Of a stretch of 64,000 bases of DNA, positions 47,642-57,019 are shown one piece after another. A program made the translations under genes and the position numbers. The notes beneath the pieces are model-generated. The model was not told where the DNA came from. It was given only the letters and a program-made list of their open reading frames with translations, and did not search any database. Location: NCBI RefSeq assembly GCF_013375035.1, contig NZ_CP056032.1:1038001-1102000 (forward strand), given 5' to 3'. This DNA comes from Spirosoma sp. KUDC1026. Lineage in GTDB: Bacteria; Bacteroidota; Bacteroidia; Cytophagales; Spirosomataceae. Within the stretch, counting starts at the first letter, position 1; the number at the start of each line of letters is the position of its first letter.

Positions 47642-47726
47642 ACGACAATAACCGGTAAAACCGGGTCGTTTGTGCTTAGACAGTTCTGTTCAAAGCGAAC
47701 ATCAGTTAAACTCAGCTATTTTACCT

Positions 47727-48440
47727 ATGCTTTTGCTCCAGGTTCCGGTCACTGATACTACGGCCGCATCGCTGTCGGCCACCTCGGCAGCGGCACAACC
47801 CCAAAGTCTCCAACTATTTGATCTAGTAGCCAAAGGCGGTTGGGTAATGATTCCTATCGCTTTTCTTTTCTTTTCAACGCTGTATCTGATTTTTGAACGC
47901 TTTTTTGTCATTCGTTCCCAGACAAAAAGCGACGCTAACTTCATTGATAATATCCGGGACATGGTAGCCCAGGGAAATATAAAGTCGGCGGAGTCTTTTG
48001 CTAAAAATCAGCGAACGGCTATGGGCCGGGTATTCGAGAAAGCCATTGGCCGGATTGGGTCGCCTATCAAAGAGATCGAAGGAACCGTAGAATCGGTTGG
48101 GCAGATCGAACTATCCCGGCTGGAACGGAACATGGGCTACCTGGGAATCATTGCCGGTATCGCGCCTATGCTTGGCTTCATCGGTACCATTTCCGGGATT
48201 ATCCGGATTTTCTACGACATCTCTCTGTCGGACAACATCAGCGTTGGTATCATTGCGGGTGGTCTGTACGAAAAAATGATCACGTCCGGCGCGGGTCTGA
48301 TCGTTGGGGTAATTGCCTACACGGGCTATCACCTATTGAACATGATGATCGAAAAATTCACCCTGGCGTTGGAGGTCAACGCGTTCGAATTCATCGAAGT
48401 GCTGCAAAAGCCAACCACCGAACCGGCCCGGATGCGTTAA
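47727..48440 (+). CDS. MotA/TolQ/ExbB proton channel family protein
   Basis: 237 residues with three membrane helices (about 35-58, 135-158 and 180-203 by hydrophobicity). Motifs: GGWVMIPIAFLFFSTLYLIF, LSRLERNMGYLGIIAGIAPM and GAGLIVGVIAYTGYHLL. Together with the ExbD gene that follows it would use proton flow to energise a TonB-type outer-membrane transporter. No TonB gene lies next to it. ATG at 47727 chosen: the longer open frame from 47670 would add a polar stretch without family similarity. Confidence 0.92.
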   Translation: MLLLQVPVTDTTAASLSATSAAAQPQSLQLFDLVAKGGWVMIPIAFLFFSTLYLIFERFFVIRSQTKSDANFIDNIRDMVAQGNIKSAESFAKNQRTAMGRVFEKAIGRIGSPIKEIEGTVESVGQIELSRLERNMGYLGIIAGIAPMLGFIGTISGIIRIFYDISLSDNISVGIIAGGLYEKMITSGAGLIVGVIAYTGYHLLNMMIEKFTLALEVNAFEFIEVLQKPTTEPARMR

Positions 48441-48493
48441 GTCTCCATCATTCATAGCCAGCGATGGCCTGAGTGTTTCAAGATAATTCCTTT

Positions 48494-48886
48494 ATGAAGC
48501 TCCGAAGAAAACGCAAGTTTGCTGCCGAAGTCGCTACGTCATCGCTGAACGACATCATGTTCTTTCTGCTGTTGTTCTTCCTTATTATCTCGACGGTAGC
48601 CAACCCGAACGTCATCAAACTGATGTTGCCGAAAGCCTCGGCGTCCCAGCAGTTGAGCAAAAAGCAGGTGACTTTGTCGGTGGATGACAAAAAGCAGTAC
48701 TACATCGACAAACAGCCTGTTTCGCCAGAAAATCTGGAAAATGAACTTAAGACAATCATGGCCGGTATTGCCGAGCCAACCGTTGTTGTGCGTTTTGATA
48801 AAGCCCTGACGGTACAGGATCTAGTCGATGTATTACAGACGGGTGCTAAGCTGAACATCAAAATGGTGATGGCTACGTCAAAATAG
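48494..48886 (+). CDS. ExbD/TolR family biopolymer transport protein
   Basis: 130 residues: short basic cytoplasmic N-terminus (KLRRKRKFAAEV), one membrane helix with the conserved proton-path aspartate (SLNDIMFFLLLFFLII), and a periplasmic domain with the usual ending VQDLVDVLQTGAKLNIKMVM. Partner of the preceding ExbB-like gene. The ATG at 48494 fits the family; the start at 48473 adds seven residues. Bacteroidota loci often carry two ExbD genes, but only one is here before the terminator. Confidence 0.92.
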   Translation: MKLRRKRKFAAEVATSSLNDIMFFLLLFFLIISTVANPNVIKLMLPKASASQQLSKKQVTLSVDDKKQYYIDKQPVSPENLENELKTIMAGIAEPTVVVRFDKALTVQDLVDVLQTGAKLNIKMVMATSK

Positions 48887-48908
48887 CCAACCAAGTGTAT
48901 AAGACACG

Positions 48909-48936
48909 AGCCGCTCTTCCAGGAGCGGCTTTTTTT
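48909..48936 (+). terminator. Rho-independent terminator of ExbB/ExbD operon
   Basis: AGCCGCTC (48909-48916) pairs with GAGCGGCT (48923-48930), 6-base loop, followed by a run of Ts. Confidence 0.92.
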
Positions 48937-48992
48937 ATGGCAGTCAATCAATCTGCGGGTCTTGCGGGTTATTTAAAGAAAACTCAACGACT

Positions 48993-50579
48993 ATGATTAC
49001 AGATTACACCGAAGCCGCTGTGTGCCGGGTTGACGACCTTGCCGACGGTCAGATGAAAGAAGTACAAGTTGGTGATACCGACGTATTACTGGCTCGGGTT
49101 GACGGCCAGTTCTACGCGCTGCACCCTAAATGCACGCATTATCAGGCACCGTTAGCCAAGGGGTTGTTAACTGGAACTCAACTTGTATGTCCCTGGCATA
49201 ATGCCTGTTTCGATGTGCGTAACGGCCATCGGCTCGAAGCACCTGCCCTGAACGGACTGCCCATGCACGAAGTCAGGATTGAGGGTGATCAGGTGTTTGT
49301 ACGGTTGACAACTGATAAGGAAAGTCTGGAAAATCCCATGACGACGTCCGATGAGAGTAACGAGGAGACTTACGTGATCGTTGGGGGAGGTGGAGCCGGT
49401 GCGTTTGCGGCCGAAGGTATGCGCGCCGGAGGTTTCAGTGGGAAAATTGTTCTGCTAAGCGAAAGTCCGGACCGACCCTACGACCGGCCCAACTGCTCGA
49501 AAGATTACCTGCAGGGCAAAGCTAAAGAAAGCTGGATGCCTCTGCGCGACGAAGAATTCTACAAAAACTACGGCATCGACGTAAGGCTGGGTGAGCAGGT
49601 AACTTCGCTTGATCCTTCTACCAAACGTATCGGCCTGGCGTCGGGCGAATCCATTACGTACGCCAAAGCTATTGTCTGCCCCGGTGGTAAGCCCAATAGT
49701 CTGCCTGTTGATGGTATTGATCTGCCGGGTGTTTATCCATTACGTAGTTTGCAGGACAGCCGAAAACTACGCGAACTGGGGAAAGAAGGCAAGCGGGTGG
49801 TTATCATTGGTAGCTCATTCATTGGTCTGGAAGGCGCAATGAGCCTGAAAAAGCTGGGCAGTGACGTAACCGTTGTCGGCCAAGAGAAAGTACCTTTCGA
49901 GAAGATCTTGGGTGATAAAGTAGGGAAAGTCGTTCAGGGGTGGCATGAGAAAGAAAACATCCAGTTCCATTTGGGACGTAATGTAGCACGGCTGGAAGGT
50001 AACGAGTCTGTTGAGGCTGTAGTACTGGATAACGGCGAACGGATTCCGGCAGATTTTGTCCTGTTGGGGCTAGGGGTTAAACCCAATACCAGTTTTCTTC
50101 ACAATATCGAGATCGAAAAAGACGGGGGCGTAAAAACGGACGAATACCTGAAACTGGCCGATGACCTTTACGCAGCGGGCGACATTGTCCATTATCCCAC
50201 AACAGATGGAGCAGAACGCATCGAACACTGGAAAGTGGCCGGGCAGCAAGGACACGTAGCCGGGTTGAACATGGCTGGCGATACGCCGAAAGAAAAGTAC
50301 AATATGGTACCTTTCTTCTGGACAAACCAGCAGGGTAAACGACTCAACTACATCGGCCATACTACCCAGATCGACGAGGTTATTTACGACGGCGACCCGG
50401 AGAAAGACGATTCGTTCCTGGCTTTTTACGTACAGGGGGGCAAGGTAAAAGCTGTTGCCGGACTAAAACGGGATACCGATATTATTGCCATTAAAGAGTT
50501 GATGCAGGCTGGTAAAATGCCCGAACCCACGGCTGATTTGCAGGGGGTTGACTGGGTTGATGCGCTGAAAAACGCCTGA
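48993..50579 (+). CDS. Rieske-FAD/NAD oxidoreductase (AIF-like)
   Basis: 528 residues in two parts. Residues 1-105 are a Rieske [2Fe-2S] domain with Cys47/His49 (KCTHYQAPL) and Cys66/His69 (VCPWHNACFD). Residues about 125-528 are a pyridine-nucleotide disulphide-type reductase: FAD loop VIVGGGGAGAFAAEG, NAD loop VVIIGSSFIGLEGAMSL and LYAAGDIVHYPTTDG, with a C-terminal dimerisation domain. This is the layout of AIF-like (AIFL/Nfrl) proteins and resembles ferredoxin reductases of ring-hydroxylating dioxygenases, but no oxygenase is adjacent. Electron partner unknown. Follows a terminator, with no clear TAnnTTTG; TATTTAAA lies just upstream. Confidence 0.92.
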   Translation: MITDYTEAAVCRVDDLADGQMKEVQVGDTDVLLARVDGQFYALHPKCTHYQAPLAKGLLTGTQLVCPWHNACFDVRNGHRLEAPALNGLPMHEVRIEGDQVFVRLTTDKESLENPMTTSDESNEETYVIVGGGGAGAFAAEGMRAGGFSGKIVLLSESPDRPYDRPNCSKDYLQGKAKESWMPLRDEEFYKNYGIDVRLGEQVTSLDPSTKRIGLASGESITYAKAIVCPGGKPNSLPVDGIDLPGVYPLRSLQDSRKLRELGKEGKRVVIIGSSFIGLEGAMSLKKLGSDVTVVGQEKVPFEKILGDKVGKVVQGWHEKENIQFHLGRNVARLEGNESVEAVVLDNGERIPADFVLLGLGVKPNTSFLHNIEIEKDGGVKTDEYLKLADDLYAAGDIVHYPTTDGAERIEHWKVAGQQGHVAGLNMAGDTPKEKYNMVPFFWTNQQGKRLNYIGHTTQIDEVIYDGDPEKDDSFLAFYVQGGKVKAVAGLKRDTDIIAIKELMQAGKMPEPTADLQGVDWVDALKNA

Positions 50580-50596
50580 TTCCGCTAAAAGGTGTT

Positions 50597-50604
50597 TACC
50601 TTTG
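50597..50604 (+). promoter_or_regulatory. -7 promoter element of exonuclease gene
   Basis: TACCTTTG fits TAnnTTTG; leader about 25 bases to the ATG at 50635. It excludes the in-frame TTG at 50602 as a start. Confidence 0.55.
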
Positions 50605-50634
50605 TTACCGGCCGTAGTAAGTTTCGGTTTGGTT

Positions 50635-51465
50635 ATGACGCATCAACTTGTACTCAAAAAGCCCCTTGCTTTCTTTGATCTGGAAACAACGGGAATCAAT
50701 ACGACAAAGGACCGTATCATCGACATCTGCATCATAAAAGCGCTGCCCGGCGGAGATGTAGTGCGCAAAACGCAGCGCGTAAATCCGGGAATGCCTATTC
50801 CGCTGGAATCGAGTATGATTCACGGGATTTATGATGAAGATGTCGTTGATGCCCCCCTGTTCAAAGCCGTTGCCCGGAATTTGGCGCAGTTTCTGGAAGG
50901 CTGCGATCTGGCTGGATTTAATTCCAATCGGTTCGACGTGCCGCTTCTGGTTGAAGAGTTCCTGCGGGCTAATGTCGACTTCGACGTAAAGAACCGTCGT
51001 ACGGTGGATGCACAACGGATTTTTCACCTTATGGAGCCCCGCAACCTGACGGCGGCCTACAAATTCTATTGTAACAAAGAACTGATCGGTGCTCACGGGG
51101 CCGAAGCTGACACGATCGCTACGTTCGAAGTGCTAGATGCGCAGGTGCAGCGTTACGTCGGTATGGTTACCAAGGCCGACAGTGGACAGGATCTGGTGTT
51201 TGAAAATAATATCGATATGCTGCACGAGCTGACGGCCAACAAGAACGTGGACCTGGCCGGTCGGATCGTCCTGAATGAGAAGGGCGAAGAGGTATTCAAC
51301 TTCGGAAAACACAAGGGCCTGCCGGTACTCGATGTCTTGAAAAAAGAGCCTTCGTTCTACGACTGGATGCTGAAAGGGGAGTTCCCGCTCGATACCAAAC
51401 GGCGACTGACCGAGATCCGGTTACGTATGTTCAGCAATGGTCTGAATATCGTCACAAAACGATAA
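50635..51465 (+). CDS. DEDDh-type 3'-5' exonuclease (DnaQ-like)
   Basis: 276 residues. The exonuclease core occupies about 10-180: FFDLETTGIN carries the first Asp/Glu pair (D15, E17), GFNSNRFDVPLLVEEF the second Asp region, and HGAEADTIAT the His/Asp of the DEDDh set. The C-terminal 75 residues (FNFGKHKGLPVLDVLKKEP) resemble the domain found at the end of many Bacteroidota exonucleases. It may act in DNA repair or proofreading, or as an RNase; the substrate is not decidable. It is followed by 170 bases before nuoK. Confidence 0.9.
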   Translation: MTHQLVLKKPLAFFDLETTGINTTKDRIIDICIIKALPGGDVVRKTQRVNPGMPIPLESSMIHGIYDEDVVDAPLFKAVARNLAQFLEGCDLAGFNSNRFDVPLLVEEFLRANVDFDVKNRRTVDAQRIFHLMEPRNLTAAYKFYCNKELIGAHGAEADTIATFEVLDAQVQRYVGMVTKADSGQDLVFENNIDMLHELTANKNVDLAGRIVLNEKGEEVFNFGKHKGLPVLDVLKKEPSFYDWMLKGEFPLDTKRRLTEIRLRMFSNGLNIVTKR

Positions 51466-51635
51466 TTGGTACTGACTAATTAGGATTTCATGGTTTTGCC
51501 GGTGTTTAGAAGCAGTATAAACTTGTACAGAAATGGGGCAAAAGAGGCCTAATTCAAAACGGATGCCCGCCGTTGCCTTTCCCCCGTTAGGAATAATTTC
51601 TACATTTACGGAACTATTTCAATAATTGGCTACCA

Positions 51636-51980
51636 ATGCAACCTACGCAGGACGTTCTTATTCCTGAAGTTATTCAGCAGATACCGCTCACGTACTACCT
51701 GATTCTCAGCACGGCTCTGTTTGTTATCGGAATTATTGGGGTACTTACGCGACGCAACGCTATCATTATCTTTATGTCCATCGAGCTGATGCTGAATGCG
51801 GTCAATCTGCTGTTGATTGCGTTTTCGTCGTATCGGTCGGACCCGTCAGGGCAGGTTTTCGTCTTTTTCATTATGGCCGTTGCTGCTGCCGAGGTAGCTG
51901 TTGGACTGGCTATTATCGTAATGATCTATCGGAACACCCGCTCCATCGACATTGGCCTGCTCAACAAGTTGAAATGGTAG
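51636..51980 (+). CDS. nuoK: NADH-quinone oxidoreductase subunit K
   Basis: 114 residues, three membrane helices, subunit of the proton-pumping arm of respiratory complex I. The conserved acidic residue within the second helix is seen in [20 protein letters not shown], and [15 protein letters not shown] is a family end. An N-terminal extension of about 15 residues precedes the first helix. It opens a nuoKLMN run; nuoJ is not upstream. TACATTTA at about 51601 is one mismatch from the -7 consensus. Confidence 0.96.
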   Translation: MQPTQDVLIPEVIQQIPLTYYLILSTALFVIGIIGVLTRRNAIIIFMSIELMLNAVNLLLIAFSSYRSDPSGQVFVFFIMAVAAAEVAVGLAIIVMIYRNTRSIDIGLLNKLKW

Positions 51981-52039
51981 TCAAGTCGTAAACAGCGCAT
52001 CTTTTAACCAAAGTCAGCCCATTGTTGGCTGAGACGTAT

Positions 52040-53968
52040 ATGCAGATAGAACTACTCTGTGCGTTAATTCCTCTTTTCCCGTTACTTGGTTTCTTAATCA
52101 ATGGCATCGGTTTCCGCCGGGTTCCCAAGGGACTGGCGGGCGGTTTGGCAACAGCAGCTGTACTCGCTTCGTTTATCCTCGTCATCGTTCTATTCCGGGC
52201 GTTTCTCGGCAACGAAGCACAAGCGGGCGCACCCGCTCCTTTGGTCGCTACCCTCTTCGACTGGATCAGTGTTGGCGACTTGCACATCAACTTCTCGTTC
52301 CAGATTGACCAGTTATCGCTGCTCATGCTACTCGTGGTAACAGGCGTTGGTACGCTGATTCACCTCTACAGCATTGGCTACATGAAGCACGATGAGGGAT
52401 TTGGCAAGTTTATGGCTTTCCTGAACCTGTTCATTTTCTTCATGCTCCTGCTGGTGATGGGTTCCAACTACGTCATCATGTTCATTGGCTGGGAGGGCGT
52501 TGGTCTGTGCTCGTTCCTGCTGATTGGCTTCTGGAACAAAAACGTCGACTATAACTACGCTGCCCGGAAAGCGTTCGTCATGAACCGTGTGGGTGACCTG
52601 GGTTTCCTGCTGGGTATATTCTTCCTGATCAATACCTTCGGTACGGTTGAATACATCGACGTGTTCAAGCAGGCAACTAGTCTGCCAATGGGCGATCAGA
52701 CCGTTTTCCTGATTACTATTCTGCTGTTTGTCGGCGCGATGGGTAAATCGGCGCAGGTACCACTGTACACCTGGCTTCCTGATGCCATGGCGGGGCCAAC
52801 CCCCGTATCGGCGCTGATTCACGCAGCAACCATGGTAACGGCCGGAATCTACATGGTGGTACGGTCGAATGTACTGTTCACGCTGGCACCCATGACGCTG
52901 GAAATTATCAGTTGGATCGCGATCGTGACGGCGCTGTTGGCGGCTTCGATTGGCCTGCTGCAGAATGATATCAAGAAGGTACTGGCTTACTCAACTGTTT
53001 CGCAGTTAGGGTATATGTTTCTGGGATTAGGAGCTACGGCCTATACGGCGGGCATGTTCCATGTCATCACCCATGCCTTCTTCAAGGCACTGCTCTTTCT
53101 AGGAGCGGGTAGCGTTATTCACGCTATGTCCGACGAGCAGGATATCCGGAAGATGGGTGGCCTGCGGAAAGCACTGCCTGTTACGTTCATTACGTTCCTG
53201 ATTGGGACTATTGCTATCTCGGGGTTGCCTCCATTCGCGGGTTTCTTCTCAAAAGATGAGATTCTAGCCCATGTGTTCGAACATAACAAGCTGCTGTGGG
53301 CACTAGGCCTGCTGGGTTCTGGTCTGACGTCGTTCTACATGTTCCGGCTGCTGTTCCTGACGTTCTTCGGCGAGTTCCGGGGGACGGAAGATCAGAAGCA
53401 TCACCTGCATGAGTCGCCGGTGACGATGACCGCACCCTTGGTCGTGCTGGCGGTTCTGTCGGCCATTGGCGGCTTGCTGAATCTGCCCGGTTCGGGCTGG
53501 CTGGGTGAGTTCATGGCTCCCCTGTTCGAGAATTCACGGCAGGTGAATCCGGAAGCGTTCGCTGAATCGACCATTGAACACAGTACCGAGTATATCCTCA
53601 TGGCTGTTTCGGCTGGCGTAGCCTTACTGGCGCTGGGTCTGGCCTACGTGATGTACATCAGCCGTTCAGCCGTACCTGCGCCTGATTCGGCTGAGCGGTC
53701 AGCGCCAGAGCAGGTTATTTACAACAAATACTACGTTGATGAGATCTACGAAACCATCATCGTTCGCCCAATTCGGGGGATGGGCGATGCCTTCTACAGT
53801 TTTGGCGAATTTGTCATCGATGGGGTGGTAAACGGTGTTGCGTGGCTGGTTCGGCAAAGCGCTGCGCAGCTGCGCCTGCTGCAGAATGGGTCCATTGGCT
53901 TCTACGTGCTGGCTATGGTGGTAAGCATGGTTGTGATCTTTGCCCTTCGTTTCTTTATCCGTCTCTGA
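52040..53968 (+). CDS. nuoL: NADH-quinone oxidoreductase subunit L
   Basis: 642 residues with about 15-16 membrane helices, antiporter-like proton-pumping subunit at the distal end of complex I. Key blocks: FIGWEGVGLCSFLLIGFW (proton-channel Glu) and YTWLPDAMAGPTPVSALIHA with lysine and histidine residues of the half channel. The C-terminal amphipathic lateral-helix region is present and followed by a final transmembrane helix. ATG at 52040 replaces a TTG 18 bases upstream because the latter adds a polar stretch. 59 bases after nuoK, 24 before nuoM. Confidence 0.97.
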   Translation: MQIELLCALIPLFPLLGFLINGIGFRRVPKGLAGGLATAAVLASFILVIVLFRAFLGNEAQAGAPAPLVATLFDWISVGDLHINFSFQIDQLSLLMLLVVTGVGTLIHLYSIGYMKHDEGFGKFMAFLNLFIFFMLLLVMGSNYVIMFIGWEGVGLCSFLLIGFWNKNVDYNYAARKAFVMNRVGDLGFLLGIFFLINTFGTVEYIDVFKQATSLPMGDQTVFLITILLFVGAMGKSAQVPLYTWLPDAMAGPTPVSALIHAATMVTAGIYMVVRSNVLFTLAPMTLEIISWIAIVTALLAASIGLLQNDIKKVLAYSTVSQLGYMFLGLGATAYTAGMFHVITHAFFKALLFLGAGSVIHAMSDEQDIRKMGGLRKALPVTFITFLIGTIAISGLPPFAGFFSKDEILAHVFEHNKLLWALGLLGSGLTSFYMFRLLFLTFFGEFRGTEDQKHHLHESPVTMTAPLVVLAVLSAIGGLLNLPGSGWLGEFMAPLFENSRQVNPEAFAESTIEHSTEYILMAVSAGVALLALGLAYVMYISRSAVPAPDSAERSAPEQVIYNKYYVDEIYETIIVRPIRGMGDAFYSFGEFVIDGVVNGVAWLVRQSAAQLRLLQNGSIGFYVLAMVVSMVVIFALRFFIRL

Positions 53969-53992
53969 CCCACCCGCTTCTGATCGAATCAT

Positions 53993-55471
53993 ATGCTAAC
54001 TCTTGCTTTAATTCTTTTACCAGTCGTCGCGGCTATCGTCACGCTCATTGCATCGGGAGATACGGCAAAGCGGCTGGCGTTTGGGGCAGCTATCGTCGAA
54101 CTCGGTTTAGCTATCTACGCCTTTACGACCTTTACGCCTGACGCTACTTCTCAATTTGGTTTCGACTACCCCTGGATTGGCTCGCTGGGCATTCGCTTTA
54201 GTGCCGGTATCGATGGTATCAGTCTATTATTGGTATTGCTGACCACCTTCCTAGTTCCGTTCATTATCCTGTCTACGTTTGATCGTACCTACGAACGGCC
54301 CGGCACATTCTACGCCCTGATGCTATTCATGCAGGCAGCTCTGGTAGGCGTGTTTACGGCGCGGGACGGTTTCCTGTTTTACCTGTTCTTCGAAGCCGCT
54401 CTGATTCCTATTTACTTCCTGGCTGCGATGTGGGGTGGCGAAAACCGGATTCCTGTTACGTTTAAATTCTTCGTTTACACGATTTTCGGCAGTTTGTTCA
54501 TGCTGCTGGCGCTGGTTTACCTGTACTATCAGACACCAGTCACAGCAACCTCAGCTCACTCGTCAGCTATTGTTGATTTCTACAGATTACAACTGACTCC
54601 CAAAGCGCAGGGCCTGCTATTCTGGGCGTTCTTTATTGCGTTTGCCATTAAAATGCCGGTCTTTCCGTTTCATACCTGGCAGCCTGATACGTATGTAGAG
54701 TCGCCAACACCAGCGACTATGCTGTTGGCGGGGATTATGCTAAAAATGGGCGTGTACGGTTTGATTCGGTTCATTCTGCCGATTGTGCCACTGGGTGTCG
54801 AAACCTGGGGGATGACAGCTATTGTGTTATCCGTAATCGGAATCGTTTACGGATCGATCATTGCAATCCGGCAGCGGGACATGAAGCGGCTGATTGCTTA
54901 CTCGTCGTTCTCGCACGTGGGCCTGATGGCTGCTGGTGTTTTCTCGCAAACCGAAACCGGTATGCAGGGGGCACTCGTACAGATGCTGGCTCACGGCATC
55001 AACGTAGTGGGGATGTTCTTTATCGCCGACATTATTTTTTCCCGGACCCAAACGCGGCAGCTGGATCAACTGGGCGGCATTACCCGCACCACGCCAAAGC
55101 TGACGGTGTACTTCATGGTCATGCTACTAGGTAGTGTGGCCCTACCGCTGACGAATGGCTTTGTTGGAGAATTCCTATTACTGCACGGCGTTTTCTCGTA
55201 TAATCACTACCTGGGGTTGGCTGCTGGTTTTACCATTATCTTCGGCGCGGTCTACATGCTCCGGATGTTCCAGAAAAGTATGTTCGGTCCCGTCTCAACC
55301 CGTACCGAATCGTTTGCTGATCTGAGCAGCTCCGAAAGTCTGGTTTTCATTCCGCTGGTGATTATGGTGTTCTGGATCGGTATTTATCCGCATACGTTTC
55401 TACGGGTTACAGAACCTGCTGTTGTCAGCCTGATGAAATACATTGGCACGACGGCTGTTTCCATGAAATAA
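53993..55471 (+). CDS. nuoM: NADH-quinone oxidoreductase subunit M
   Basis: 492 residues, about 14 helices, antiporter-like proton-pumping subunit. Signature segments LFYLFFEAALIPIYFLAAMW (channel Glu), FPFHTWQPDTYVESPTPATM and AYSSFSHVGLMAAGVFSQ. Complete at both ends and in line with subunit L and N for membrane-arm assembly. Confidence 0.97.
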   Translation: MLTLALILLPVVAAIVTLIASGDTAKRLAFGAAIVELGLAIYAFTTFTPDATSQFGFDYPWIGSLGIRFSAGIDGISLLLVLLTTFLVPFIILSTFDRTYERPGTFYALMLFMQAALVGVFTARDGFLFYLFFEAALIPIYFLAAMWGGENRIPVTFKFFVYTIFGSLFMLLALVYLYYQTPVTATSAHSSAIVDFYRLQLTPKAQGLLFWAFFIAFAIKMPVFPFHTWQPDTYVESPTPATMLLAGIMLKMGVYGLIRFILPIVPLGVETWGMTAIVLSVIGIVYGSIIAIRQRDMKRLIAYSSFSHVGLMAAGVFSQTETGMQGALVQMLAHGINVVGMFFIADIIFSRTQTRQLDQLGGITRTTPKLTVYFMVMLLGSVALPLTNGFVGEFLLLHGVFSYNHYLGLAAGFTIIFGAVYMLRMFQKSMFGPVSTRTESFADLSSSESLVFIPLVIMVFWIGIYPHTFLRVTEPAVVSLMKYIGTTAVSMK

Positions 55472-55551
55472 ATTCGTTGGCGGTCACCGATTTTCGTCGA
55501 ATCGGGGACTCTGCCGTAGCACTATAATTATTTAACCGTCCATCTGCTAAG

Positions 55552-56958
55552 ATGCTGTCCATCATTCTGTTATCGGTTTTTGGTATTGCTATGCTGTTTC
55601 TGGGTTTCATGAAGTCACGAACCGTGTTGCTGCCAGCTGCGCTTCTTTTCATACTTGTTACACTCGTTGTTAATTTTCTCGATTGGGGTAAGAACTACCT
55701 CTATTTCAACGGGATGCTACGTACTGATAACCTGTCAATGGTCTTCACTGCAATTGTGCTGGGGTCGGCGTTTCTGGTAATTGCCCTATCGAACAGCTTT
55801 ATTGAAGATGAAGAGGCTCAGCCGGCTGAATACTATGCCATCATTCTCTTCTCGCTGGTAGGCGCCATTATGATGATCAGCTACGAAAACCTGATTATGC
55901 TGTTTGTCGGTGTTGAGATCCTGTCGGTGGCTATGTACGTACTAACTGGTAGTGATAAACGAAACCTGCGGTCGAACGAAGCTGCGCTGAAGTACTTTCT
56001 GATGGGCGCTTTCGCTACCGGCATTATGTTGTTTGGTATGGCGCTGCTGTACGGTGCAACGGGCTCGTTTACATTAGCCGGAATGGCTGCTTACACACCC
56101 AATATGCAAATGGGCCTGTCGCTGCTCATCTACGTTGGTCTGCTGTTGCTGTTGATTGGACTGCTGTTTAAAGTATCGGCGGCACCGTTTCACTTCTGGA
56201 CGCCCGACGTGTACGATGGCGCACCAACCATCTTCACTGCTTTTATGTCGACGGTCGTGAAAACGGCTGGTTTTGCGGCTCTGCTTAAATTATTATCTCT
56301 TTCGTTCGATGGTATCTATCCATTCTGGTGGATGATTCTGGCGGTTATTACGGCTATCACGCTGGTGGCAGGCAACGTAACAGCTGTTTATCAGAACAGC
56401 TTCAAGCGGATGATGGCCTACTCCAGTATCTCGCACGCGGGCTATCTGCTGATTGGTCTGGCGGCTCTGAGCGCGCTGACCAAACAGGCCATCGTCTTTT
56501 ACTCGCTGGCCTATTCCGTCGCAACCATCTCGGCGTTTGGAGTATTGCTGCTCGTTGCCAAGCAACGTAATGCCCAGACCATTTCGGGTGAGGGCGTGAT
56601 GACCGAAAGTTTTGACGCTTTTAATGGCCTGGCCCGGCAGAACCCGTTACTGGGTTTTGCCATGACGGTTTCGATGCTGTCCCTAGCCGGAATTCCACTG
56701 ACGGCGGGTTTCTGGGGAAAATTCTACGTGTTCTCCAGTGCGGTCGACCGGGGAATGATCTGGCTGCTGGTTGTCGCCGTACTGATGTCGGCCATTGGTA
56801 TCTATTATTACTTCCGCGTGATTATTGCCATGTACTTCCGTGACGGAGCTACGGAGCCGATTCAGGTAGCGCCTTTTTATCGTTACGTCCTGCTGGCGGC
56901 TATCCTGCTGACGGTTGGCCTTGGTCTGGCACCGGGTTTGCTGGAAGGCTTATTCTAA
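55552..56958 (+). CDS. nuoN: NADH-quinone oxidoreductase subunit N
   Basis: 468 residues, about 13-14 helices, third antiporter-like subunit of complex I. Characteristic: LFVGVEILSVAMYVLTG, APFHFWTPDVYDGAPTIFT and MMAYSSISHAGYLLIG. It is separated from nuoM by 80 bases. The matrix-side and NADH-binding subunits are not in the window. Confidence 0.97.
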   Translation: MLSIILLSVFGIAMLFLGFMKSRTVLLPAALLFILVTLVVNFLDWGKNYLYFNGMLRTDNLSMVFTAIVLGSAFLVIALSNSFIEDEEAQPAEYYAIILFSLVGAIMMISYENLIMLFVGVEILSVAMYVLTGSDKRNLRSNEAALKYFLMGAFATGIMLFGMALLYGATGSFTLAGMAAYTPNMQMGLSLLIYVGLLLLLIGLLFKVSAAPFHFWTPDVYDGAPTIFTAFMSTVVKTAGFAALLKLLSLSFDGIYPFWWMILAVITAITLVAGNVTAVYQNSFKRMMAYSSISHAGYLLIGLAALSALTKQAIVFYSLAYSVATISAFGVLLLVAKQRNAQTISGEGVMTESFDAFNGLARQNPLLGFAMTVSMLSLAGIPLTAGFWGKFYVFSSAVDRGMIWLLVVAVLMSAIGIYYYFRVIIAMYFRDGATEPIQVAPFYRYVLLAAILLTVGLGLAPGLLEGLF

Positions 56959-57002
56959 AAGCATATTGAGCCTTGTTTCGACAGTAGCTAAGGCAAGAAG
57001 TC

Positions 57003-57010
57003 TACTTTTG
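57003..57010 (+). promoter_or_regulatory. -7 promoter element directly before GtrA-like gene
   Basis: TACTTTTG fits TAnnTTTG; it ends nine bases before the ATG at 57020, so at most a very short leader is expected. Confidence 0.55.
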
Positions 57011-57019
57011 CCTTAGTTA

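Noticed and set aside
56960-57000. Possible terminator after nuoN (GCCTT ... AAGGC)
   Set aside because: Short imperfect stem with a long loop and no clear T-run in the right place.
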